Shown one piece after another: positions 8,373 through 15,050 of a stretch of DNA of 64,000 bases. Every line of letters begins with the position of its first letter. The first letter of the stretch is position 1. The DNA is from Hymenobacter cavernae (GTDB lineage Bacteria; Bacteroidota; Bacteroidia; Cytophagales; Hymenobacteraceae), in NCBI RefSeq assembly GCF_014641455.1, contig NZ_BMHT01000001.1, positions 310,001 to 374,000 on the forward strand, in the 5' to 3' direction. A program made the translations under genes and the position numbers. The notes under the pieces were generated by a model, which had not been told where the DNA came from, searched no databases, and was given only the letters and a program-made list of their open reading frames with translations.

Positions 8373-9038
8373 ATGCCGCTTCACTCCGTCACGCAACTTT
8401 CCGATTGTGCTTTGCTTGGCTTATGGCATCTTCAGGAACTCGCCCCGGAACTCATCGAGCAGCTCCCCTACCCCGAGCGATACGCGGAGCTGCAACCAGT
8501 TGGTCGTGACACTACACGCGCAACGCAATGGCTGGCCGGCCGGGTGCTAGCCCATGCGCTGCTACGCCAGCTCACGACGTCAGCGCCCCCGCTGCTACGC
8601 AATGATGCCAACGGCCGGCCTTTCTGCGAGCATTTGCCAGAGCTAGCCGTTTCGCTCTCACACTCAGGCAAATGGGTAGCCGCCATAGTCGCTACGAAAG
8701 GCAGCCTTGGCATAGATATTGAGTTAGTACGCCCTAAGGCCCAAAAGCTAGCTTCCCGCTTTTTATCGGAGGCTGAGCAGGCTGATGCCGGCGACGAAAC
8801 GACCAAGTATAGCCTTTACTGGAGCGCCAAAGAAACGCTCTATAAGCTGCACAGTCGCCGAGGTTTGGTGTTTAAAGAGCAAATAAAGCTTGACCCGTTT
8901 CGGCTGCGGGAGGCAGGTGTGTTGACGGGACACCTGCTGCTAGAAAACTCGCGCAGCCAACACCAGATTCACTATACTTGCCCCGTCGCCGGCTACGTTC
9001 TCACTTATTGCCATGAAATGCTGAATGTTGCGTCTTAG
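8373..9038 (+). CDS. 4'-phosphopantetheinyl transferase superfamily protein
   Basis: The chosen ATG gives 221 residues; a TTG two codons upstream is also in frame. The family motifs are present in order: SLSHSG near residue 92, GIDIE near 112 (the Mg-binding acids) and WSAKETLYKL near 149. Such enzymes move the phosphopantetheine arm of CoA onto a serine of acyl or peptidyl carrier proteins. The length fits the Sfp/AcpT type rather than the short AcpS type. It stands apart from any carrier protein or synthase gene in this window, so the substrate (fatty acid ACP or a secondary metabolite carrier) cannot be told. Confidence 0.87.
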   Translation: MPLHSVTQLSDCALLGLWHLQELAPELIEQLPYPERYAELQPVGRDTTRATQWLAGRVLAHALLRQLTTSAPPLLRNDANGRPFCEHLPELAVSLSHSGKWVAAIVATKGSLGIDIELVRPKAQKLASRFLSEAEQADAGDETTKYSLYWSAKETLYKLHSRRGLVFKEQIKLDPFRLREAGVLTGHLLLENSRSQHQIHYTCPVAGYVLTYCHEMLNVAS

Positions 9039-9125
9039 CAGTTCGCTGTTGTATCATCAAGCGTACGGCTCAACACCTAGGCTTCATCATTCTCAAGCCA
9101 GCATTTGCAACTCAAAACCTCCCGA

Positions 9126-9713
9126 ATGTCTCTCCGCCGAATTTCCACTGCTGTTGCTGCTACGCTGCTGTTCTGTACAGTTGCCGTTGGCGTTGCGCGT
9201 GCGCAGGGCAACCGTTCCGTCAACGACTTCAGCCTCAAGAATGCCTCCAATGCCGAGGTATCGTTGCGCAGCTACGCCGGCAGCAAAGCCGTTGTAATAG
9301 CGTTTGTTAACCCGAGCTGCGCTTTTTCCAAGCTGTACCGCGACCGTTTTCGCGCCCTGACCTCAACCTACAAGGAGCGCGGCGTACAGTTCATTTTCAT
9401 TAATGCGCCCATCAACTTGGAAGGCGGCCAAACCGTTGACCCCGGTGATGCCGCTTCCCTGCCTTTCTTCACCGACGAAGGCCAGAAAGTAAGTTCATTG
9501 CTAGGTGTCACCAAGACGCCCGAAGTCGTTCTGCTTCAGCCCGTCGGTGATGGATTTGCGGTGCGCTACAAAGGGGCTATCGACGACAATCCGCAGGTAG
9601 AAGGCTACGTGAAAGAGCGCTACCTGGCTACCGCGCTGGATGATGTGCTGGCCGGTCGATCCAGCAGCGTGACCGATAAGCGCGCCGCGGGTTGTTTGAT
9701 CAAACGCATGTAG
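9126..9713 (+). CDS. secreted redoxin (thioredoxin-fold, AhpC/TSA-like)
   Basis: I choose the ATG at 9126 (195 residues) over an in-frame TTG 21 bases upstream. Residues 1-27 form a signal peptide ending VARAQG. The redoxin fold follows: NDFSLKNASN, then VIAFVNPSCAFSKLYRDRF with one cysteine at residue 65 and serine where CxxC proteins carry the second cysteine. A second cysteine is six residues from the C-terminus (GCLIKRM). This layout suggests a peroxiredoxin-like or atypical two-cysteine chemistry in the periplasm. The substrate is unknown. Confidence 0.8.
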   Translation: MSLRRISTAVAATLLFCTVAVGVARAQGNRSVNDFSLKNASNAEVSLRSYAGSKAVVIAFVNPSCAFSKLYRDRFRALTSTYKERGVQFIFINAPINLEGGQTVDPGDAASLPFFTDEGQKVSSLLGVTKTPEVVLLQPVGDGFAVRYKGAIDDNPQVEGYVKERYLATALDDVLAGRSSSVTDKRAAGCLIKRM

Positions 9714-9720
9714 AAGATGT

Positions 9721-9744
9721 AGCGCGAAGCTCAGGCTTCGCGCT
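9721..9744. repeat. short perfect hairpin after the redoxin gene
   Basis: AGCGCGAAGC, a 4-base loop and GCTTCGCGCT form a perfect 10-bp stem directly after the redoxin stop codon. It lacks a T-run and is followed at once by the terminator at 9749-9795, so it may protect the 3' end of the transcript. Confidence 0.6.
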
Positions 9745-9748
9745 ACAT

Positions 9749-9795
9749 AAAAAAGCCCGACTTGCTGAACCTAGGTTCAGCAAGTCGGGCTTTTT
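9749..9795. terminator. bidirectional terminator with CCTAGG at its centre
   Basis: The stem AAAAAGCCCGACTTGCTGAA pairs perfectly with its complement and is flanked by A-runs and T-runs. It lies between convergent genes (redoxin and transglutaminase-like), so it can end both transcripts. The palindrome AACCTAGGTT forms the centre of the hairpin. Confidence 0.9.
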
Positions 9796-9817
9796 CTTTG
9801 GATGCACTACCTAGGTT

Positions 9818-10690
9818 TTACTCGTCGTCTTCGTCGTCGTCGGTCGATGGCGCGTCATCCGTGAGAATAGCCAGCAGCTTTCCAACTTCAGCCGCTTTGG
9901 CGGGTTCCTGCATCTTCTCGAAGCTCAGCATCAGGTTGCGCAAAGCCCGGCGCACAATGTCAAGGTGCGAGCAAGGCTCATAGAAAATATCGTTGGAGGA
10001 CAGATTCAGCTGCAACACATAGTGCTCAATATCAGCGCGGGAGAGGATAAGACCGCGGTTGTAGCAGTTGATGTAGAATGGCTCCACCTTCCGGATTTCG
10101 GGCCGATACGTCAGCACAAACAGGTTCGGCAGGTTTACGCCATAGACAGGCAGGTGCAGGCGCTGCGCCACCAGCATATAAATCACGCAGAGCGTCAGCG
10201 GATTGCCACGCCGCGTTTCCAGCACCAAGTGGAGCATGGAGTTGGCCGGCGAGTGAAAATTCTGGGTATTCGCGGCGAAGCGGTGGTTGCGAAACAGCAC
10301 ATGGTTCAGCACCTGCACCTGGTCGGCTGGGTGCATATCAGGACGCATAAGGGTCCAGGCTTCGAAGCGCAGTTGCTCGATGGCCCGGTTCAAGGCCTGA
10401 AAATCAGCATCCGGGTATTGGTAGCTGTTGAGCAGCCACATGCCTTCCAGCAGGTTCTCGCCGCCTGAATCGCGCCAAACCCGCAGGCGCTGCTGCAAGG
10501 CGTCGAATTGCAGATTATGAATCAGGTCTTCCAGCCGCTCCTGCTGCTTAGGGTCCAGGCTTTCCTCCCACGACTCCTCCAAAAACGGAATGATACTCTC
10601 GCCCAACGACTGAATCTTGTCCTGGATCTGGGGCGCAACTTCCGGATCGTCGAGCAGGGAAATAAGGGCTTTAATCTCTTTGTTCGTCAT
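9818..10690 (-). CDS. transglutaminase-like (SirB1-type) family protein
   Basis: The 290-residue protein has an alpha-helical N-terminal 100 residues (HEAT-like; LISLLDDPEVAPQIQ) and then a transglutaminase-like core. RGNPLTLCVIY near residue 156 holds the candidate cysteine, followed by LHLPVYGVNLP. The aspartate- and glutamate-rich tail (about ten acidic residues) closes it. SirB1-type proteins are widespread but have no established reaction; in several the transglutaminase triad is incomplete. No signal peptide is seen, so it is probably cytoplasmic. Confidence 0.78.
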   Translation of the reverse strand: MTNKEIKALISLLDDPEVAPQIQDKIQSLGESIIPFLEESWEESLDPKQQERLEDLIHNLQFDALQQRLRVWRDSGGENLLEGMWLLNSYQYPDADFQALNRAIEQLRFEAWTLMRPDMHPADQVQVLNHVLFRNHRFAANTQNFHSPANSMLHLVLETRRGNPLTLCVIYMLVAQRLHLPVYGVNLPNLFVLTYRPEIRKVEPFYINCYNRGLILSRADIEHYVLQLNLSSNDIFYEPCSHLDIVRRALRNLMLSFEKMQEPAKAAEVGKLLAILTDDAPSTDDDEDDE

Positions 10691-10751
10691 TATACTTAGC
10701 TAGGTCGGCTTGCGCCACACCCTGTTCATCATTCATCGTACGGTGAAATAG

Positions 10752-10792
10752 GAAAAACCGGTTCCGTGCCGCTACGACACGAAACCGGCTAG
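10752..10792. terminator. imperfect terminator-like hairpin
   Basis: AAAAACCGGTTCCGTG and CACGAAACCGGCTAGGTTTT form an imperfect stem around a 9-base loop. It lies between the small-protein gene (minus, ends at 10971) and the start of the transglutaminase-like gene, so it would end minus-strand transcripts coming from the right. Confidence 0.45.
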
Positions 10793-10970
10793 GTTTTCAT
10801 ACTCCGGAAACACTTGAGAAGTGCGGTATCGTTCACCCGCTCGTTGGGTTGTAGCCGGTTTGAAGAGGTTGTTATACACTCAGCAGCTTCAACCTTAGGC
10901 AATAATGGGTATACGTGGACGCACAACGCTATTAGTTAAATCATAAGCATTACTTAGCGACTGTGACGAG

Positions 10971-11183
10971 CTATTTACGCATATGTTGAGCCGCAGCAAA
11001 TTGCCAGAAGTTCTTACCGTCTTTACTAAAACTCCAGACGTTACTAACTTCTCGTAAAACCAAGTAAATGTCTCCCTGACGCACTTTGCGGCGAAGTAAC
11101 CTGTTTGCTTTACGTTTGTCTTGCTTCTCTGATTTGGCATTTGTTATTGCAAAAACAGGAGTACGACGATATGAGCGAGCCAT
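10971..11183 (-). CDS. small basic hypothetical protein
   Basis: This 70-residue frame begins MARSYRRTPVFAIT and is rich in K and R, with a KQDKRKANRLLRRKVRQ helix followed by a tryptophan-containing C-terminus. Its composition and the S-Y-R/K-K-x-P opening look like a conserved small protein of bacteria rather than a chance frame. The overlapping 81-residue frame at 10895-11140 looks like noise. Function unknown; a basic surface suggests nucleic-acid or ribosome contact, which is only inference. Confidence 0.55.
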   Translation of the reverse strand: MARSYRRTPVFAITNAKSEKQDKRKANRLLRRKVRQGDIYLVLREVSNVWSFSKDGKNFWQFAAAQHMRK

Positions 11184-11254
11184 ATTCTCTAATGCAACTA
11201 ATAAAGGACACTCGAGAATTTCAATTGCGTTATTAGCAAGCCCTACAACCTTCT

Positions 11255-12883
11255 CTACACCTGAATCACGCCTACATTAAACGGCTTCTCAATCGGCGCG
11301 TGATTCGCCATAGCAATACCCTCAGAAATCACCTTGCGCGTTTCCAGCGGGTCGATAATGGCATCGACCCACAACCTAGCTGCCGCGTAGTAGGGCGAGA
11401 GCTGCTCGTCGTAGCGGGCTTTGATTTTATCCAACAGTTCCTTCTCTGCTTCCGGCGTGATGGTTTCGCCTTTGGCCTTGAGGCTAGCTACCTGAATCTG
11501 GAGGAGCGTGTTGGCGGCGGCGGCTCCGCTCATCACGGCTAGCTGCGCCGTAGGCCACGCCACAATGAGGCGCGGGTCGTAGGCTTTGCCGCACATGGCG
11601 TAGTTGCCGGCGCCGTAGCTGTTGCCGATGATGACCGTGAACTTCGGTACCACGCTGTTGCTCATGGCATTTACCATCTTCGCGCCGTCTTTGATGATGC
11701 CGCCGTGCTCACTCTGCGAGCCCACCATGAAGCCCGATACATCGTGCAGAAACACCAGCGGAATGCGCTTCTGGTTGCAGTTCATGATGAAGCGCGCCGC
11801 CTTATCGGCCGAGTCGGAATAGATGACGCCGCCCATCTGCATGGCGCCCTTCTTGGTCTTCACGATTTTGCGCTGGTTGGCCACAATGCCCACGGCCCAA
11901 CCATCGATGCGAGCCAGGCCGCAGATGAGCGTCTGGCCGTAGAGGGCTTTATAGGGTTCAAACTCCGAGTTGTCGACCAAGCGCCGGATGATGTCCATCA
12001 TGTCGTAGGGCTTGGCGCGGTCGGCGGGCAGCAGGCCGTAGATTTCCTGCTCGTTTTCGGTGGGTGGTGCGGGTGCTTTGCGCGAGAAACCAGCCGACGG
12101 TTGGGCACCTAGCTTATCAAAGATGTTGCGAATGTGGTCGAGGCACTCTTCGTCGTTCTTGAACTTGTAGTCGGTTACGCCTGATATTTCCGAATGCGTA
12201 GTGGCACCACCTAGGGTCTCATTGTCAATGGTTTCGCCGATGGCCGACTTCACCAGATACGAGCCTGCCAGAAATACCGAACCCGTACCATCCACAATCA
12301 TGGCTTCGTCGCTCATGATGGGTAGGTAGGCGCCGCCGGCCACGCACGGCCCCATAATGGCGGCCAGCTGCACGATACCTAGGCTGCTCATCACGGCGTT
12401 GTTGCGGAAGATGCGCCCGAAGTGCTCCTTATCCGGAAAAATCTCGTCCTGCATAGGCAGGTACACCCCCGCCGAATCGACGAGGTAAATAATGGGCAGC
12501 TTGTTTTCAATACTGATTTCCTGCGCCCGCAGATTCTTCTTGGCCGTAATCGGAAACCACGCCCCGGCCTTCACAGTGGCATCGTTGGCTACTACCACGC
12601 ACTGCCGACCTTGTACATAGCCGATTACGACTACCACACCCCCGCTAGGGCAGCCGCCCTCCTCGGGGTACATACCTTCGCCAGCGAAAGCACCGATTTC
12701 AACGGTTTCGGAATCCTTATCAAGCAAGTACTCAATTCGTTCACGAGCCGTGAGCTTACTTTTGGCTTTGTGCGCTTCAATGCGTTTTTCACCGCCACCT
12801 AGCTTTACTTTTTGCAGGCGGTGCCGCAGCTGATACGTCAGCTGTTTGAGTTGGTCTTCGTTTTTGTTGAACGCTACGTCCAT
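11255..12883 (-). CDS. acyl-CoA carboxylase beta subunit (carboxyltransferase)
   Basis: The 542-residue length and sequence match biotin-dependent acyl-CoA carboxylase beta subunits. These carry a carboxyl group from carboxybiotin to an acyl-CoA such as propionyl- or methylcrotonyl-CoA. The N-terminal half has the GGEKRIEAHKAKSKLTARERI opening and GAYLPIMSDEAMIV; the C-terminal half has GFMVGSQSEHGGIIKDGAKM and NSYGAGNYAMCG. The MCC-like spacing favours methylcrotonyl-CoA carboxylase, but the alpha subunit is not in the window, so the substrate stays open. Confidence 0.9.
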   Translation of the reverse strand: MDVAFNKNEDQLKQLTYQLRHRLQKVKLGGGEKRIEAHKAKSKLTARERIEYLLDKDSETVEIGAFAGEGMYPEEGGCPSGGVVVVIGYVQGRQCVVVANDATVKAGAWFPITAKKNLRAQEISIENKLPIIYLVDSAGVYLPMQDEIFPDKEHFGRIFRNNAVMSSLGIVQLAAIMGPCVAGGAYLPIMSDEAMIVDGTGSVFLAGSYLVKSAIGETIDNETLGGATTHSEISGVTDYKFKNDEECLDHIRNIFDKLGAQPSAGFSRKAPAPPTENEQEIYGLLPADRAKPYDMMDIIRRLVDNSEFEPYKALYGQTLICGLARIDGWAVGIVANQRKIVKTKKGAMQMGGVIYSDSADKAARFIMNCNQKRIPLVFLHDVSGFMVGSQSEHGGIIKDGAKMVNAMSNSVVPKFTVIIGNSYGAGNYAMCGKAYDPRLIVAWPTAQLAVMSGAAAANTLLQIQVASLKAKGETITPEAEKELLDKIKARYDEQLSPYYAAARLWVDAIIDPLETRKVISEGIAMANHAPIEKPFNVGVIQV

Positions 12884-12898
12884 GAGTGGGTGGGAGGA

Positions 12899-12990
12899 GA
12901 TGGTGAAGTGGTGAGCTGGTGAAATGGTGGGTTTACATTCTACCGTTAATGGGTTTTAAACTCACCATTTCACCAGCTCACCACTTCACC
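12899..12990. repeat. long intergenic inverted repeat
   Basis: A 33-base arm starting GGTGAAGTGGTGAGC (12899-12931) is complementary, with one mismatch, to 12958-12990 ending ACCACTTCACC. The loop is 26 bases. It lies directly upstream of the carboxylase start on the minus strand, so it could form in the leader or near the promoter. Confidence 0.85.
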
Positions 12991-13005
12991 GGATGGGTGT
13001 GAAGC

Positions 13006-13032
13006 AAAAAATCCGCCCGAAGGCGGATTTTA
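13006..13032 (-). terminator. terminator between the MlaD-type and carboxylase genes
   Basis: AAAATCCGCC, a CGAA loop and GGCGGATTTT make a compact stem with flanking A- and T-runs. It lies past the stop of the MlaD-family gene at 13068. Confidence 0.85.
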
Positions 13033-13067
13033 AAGGTAGGAGTTCTGCAGACAATGACGAACAGGTG

Positions 13068-14105
13068 TTAGTCTTTCTTGGTAGAGTCGGTGGGCAGCAA
13101 GGTTTGCGGCGCAGTTGTCACCTTCTTCGTCTCAACCTCTACTTCACCATTCGGCTTCTTTGTCACTTCCTTCTTCGTTTTGTCTTTACCGCCAAACGAA
13201 ATGAGAGAGAAGTGCACGTAGCGCTTGGGATTTTCTTTCAGGTCGACCAGCAAGTTGTTGGAGCTGGCTGCTGTAGCGCTCAGGTTATTATAAAGCGAAT
13301 CGTCGTTCATGAGCTTACCCAAAGAGCCACTTGTACTAGTGAGCGACTTATTGAGCGTGCTCATAGCAGTTTGTGCCTCTCCTACTGCCAGGTTCATCTT
13401 ACGCAAAGCCGGCCCAACAGGAGCGGCTTTGAGCGAATCGGTCAGCTGGCTGAAGTTAGCCGCAATACGGTCAAACTTTTTGCTCGTCACGGCTAGGTCG
13501 CCGCTGAGCCGCGCCATGTTGGTCGTGATTTGGTTGATGTTGCGCTGGTTCATCAACAGCAAATTCTTGAGGGCTTCGGAGGAGCCCTGCGCGTTCAGCA
13601 GCGTTTGCTGAATGCTCAACCTAGCATCTTTGTTCAGGAAGCCGTTTACCTTTACCAACGTCGAATCGACGGTACCCAGCACCGGTAAGGCCCGCGCCTG
13701 AAACGCATCGGTGATGCTGGCCACGGTGTACGACTTTAGCTCTTCGCCGCCATCAAAAACCTTCGAGTTTTTGCCCAGAAACAGCGTTATCGTTTTGCTG
13801 CCCAGCAAAGAACCGGATAAGCTAGCCACCGTGGAGTCGCCCACTATCACATCCTTACCTAGCTCTACCGAAACTTTCACGCGGTTCATCTCCTGCGGCA
13901 GCAGCTGCATCTCCTTCACCTGCCCCACCTTGATACCGTTGAGCACGACGGGGTTGCCAATTGCCAGACCATCTACGTTATCGTACTTGGCGTAGTACGT
14001 TTTGTTAGACGACAGCACGTTGCTTCCCTTCAGGAAGGTGAAACCTAGGTATAAAGCAACTAAGGCAACAATGGCCAACAAGGAAACTTTTATTTCTTTC
14101 GACAC
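13068..14105 (-). CDS. MlaD/MCE-family lipid transport protein
   Basis: The MCE domain (GNPVVLNGIKVGQVKEM) follows an N-terminal membrane helix (VSLLAIVALVALYLGFTFLKG), so the protein is anchored in the inner membrane with the MCE domain in the periplasm. In the Mla and related systems such proteins form hexameric rings that move phospholipids between membranes. I choose the GTG at 14103-14105, which gives the family start MSKEIKV (345 residues); a GTG 51 bases upstream would add 17 residues. The C-terminal part holds a helical region (about 150-280) and a charged tail. The permease and ATPase are not adjacent. The preceding gene on the same strand is the amidase. Confidence 0.83.
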   Translation of the reverse strand: MSKEIKVSLLAIVALVALYLGFTFLKGSNVLSSNKTYYAKYDNVDGLAIGNPVVLNGIKVGQVKEMQLLPQEMNRVKVSVELGKDVIVGDSTVASLSGSLLGSKTITLFLGKNSKVFDGGEELKSYTVASITDAFQARALPVLGTVDSTLVKVNGFLNKDARLSIQQTLLNAQGSSEALKNLLLMNQRNINQITTNMARLSGDLAVTSKKFDRIAANFSQLTDSLKAAPVGPALRKMNLAVGEAQTAMSTLNKSLTSTSGSLGKLMNDDSLYNNLSATAASSNNLLVDLKENPKRYVHFSLISFGGKDKTKKEVTKKPNGEVEVETKKVTTAPQTLLPTDSTKKD

Positions 14106-14174
14106 GACGGATGCGGGAAGAGGTTGGGTTTTGACTGACACGTACTTACGGGTCACGATGTGTACGAAGCGCTA

Positions 14175-14981
14175 TTACTCTTCGTTCATGCCTTCCAGCT
14201 CATTTTTGTACTCCCGGAAGGCCCGATAAATACCTGAAGCCATATACGACTGTCCGGCTTTATCGTTCAGATAGTTCTCCTCGGTGCGGTTCGTCAGGAA
14301 GCCGGCTTCGATCAGCACCGAGGGCATCGTTGATTTCCAGAGCACCAGGAAACCAGCCTGCTTCACCCCGCGCGAGGCACGCCCTACCTTGGTGCGGAAC
14401 TGCTGATCGACCCGCTGCGCGAAGCGGAGGCTGTTCTGGACGTGCGCACTTTGGTAAAGCGAAAACAGGATATGGCTCTGGGGCGAATTCGGGTCGAAGC
14501 CGTTGTAACGCTCCTGGTAGTTATCTTCTTGCAAAATAACAGCATTTTCGCGCTTTGCGACCGATAAGTTGGCGGCTGTTTTGGCCGTACCCATCGTCCA
14601 GACCTCAGTGCCATGCGCCACCGAAGGACCCGAGTTGCAGTGCACCGAGATGAACAGGTCCGCGTTGTGCTTGTTGGCAATGCCGGCCCGGTCGGCCAGC
14701 TCCACAAACACGTTGGTCTTGCGGGTGTAAATCACCTTCACGTCGGGCAGGTTTTCCTCGATGAGGCGCCCGACTTCCAGCACGATTTTTAAGGCTACAT
14801 CGGCCTCGCGGGCTTTGGTACCGGCGCACCCTCGATCCTTACCGCCGTGCCCGGCATCCAGCACCACCGTGCGCAAACGGTACCTAGCCCGCGGCACGCC
14901 GGGGGCACCCGGCGCCACGGCCTGCGATGGTCCCGTTAAAAATAACAGACCAAAAACACAAAGAGCGACAATATTCCGCAC
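14175..14981 (-). CDS. N-acetylmuramoyl-L-alanine amidase (Amidase_3)
   Basis: The 268-residue protein has a signal peptide (to about residue 22), then the zinc amidase domain: VVLDAGHGGKDRG near residue 39, the helix with the second ligand, SVHCNSG near 112 and SVLIEAGFLTN near the C-terminus with the catalytic glutamate. It cleaves the amide between MurNAc and L-alanine in the periplasm. It reads in the same direction as the MlaD-type gene, with about 70 bases between them, and diverges from the LptD-like gene. Confidence 0.9.
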   Translation of the reverse strand: MRNIVALCVFGLLFLTGPSQAVAPGAPGVPRARYRLRTVVLDAGHGGKDRGCAGTKAREADVALKIVLEVGRLIEENLPDVKVIYTRKTNVFVELADRAGIANKHNADLFISVHCNSGPSVAHGTEVWTMGTAKTAANLSVAKRENAVILQEDNYQERYNGFDPNSPQSHILFSLYQSAHVQNSLRFAQRVDQQFRTKVGRASRGVKQAGFLVLWKSTMPSVLIEAGFLTNRTEENYLNDKAGQSYMASGIYRAFREYKNELEGMNEE

Positions 14982-15010
14982 AGAGTTCGTTAGTTGGGGT
15001 AGCTACCCGC

Positions 15011-15018
15011 TACCTTTG
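15011..15018 (+). promoter_or_regulatory. candidate -7 box for the LptD-like gene
   Basis: TACCTTTG matches TAnnTTTG and lies 33 bases upstream of the GTG start. No TTG is seen at the usual -33 spacing, so this is a partial promoter match. Confidence 0.4.
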
Positions 15019-15050
15019 CAAACCGCCACAAAATAAACGAATAAAACTAC

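Noticed and set aside
10895..11140. 81-codon minus frame overlapping the small basic protein
   Set aside because: Its residues look random (many S, N, T with no pattern), and it overlaps the better candidate at 10971-11183.
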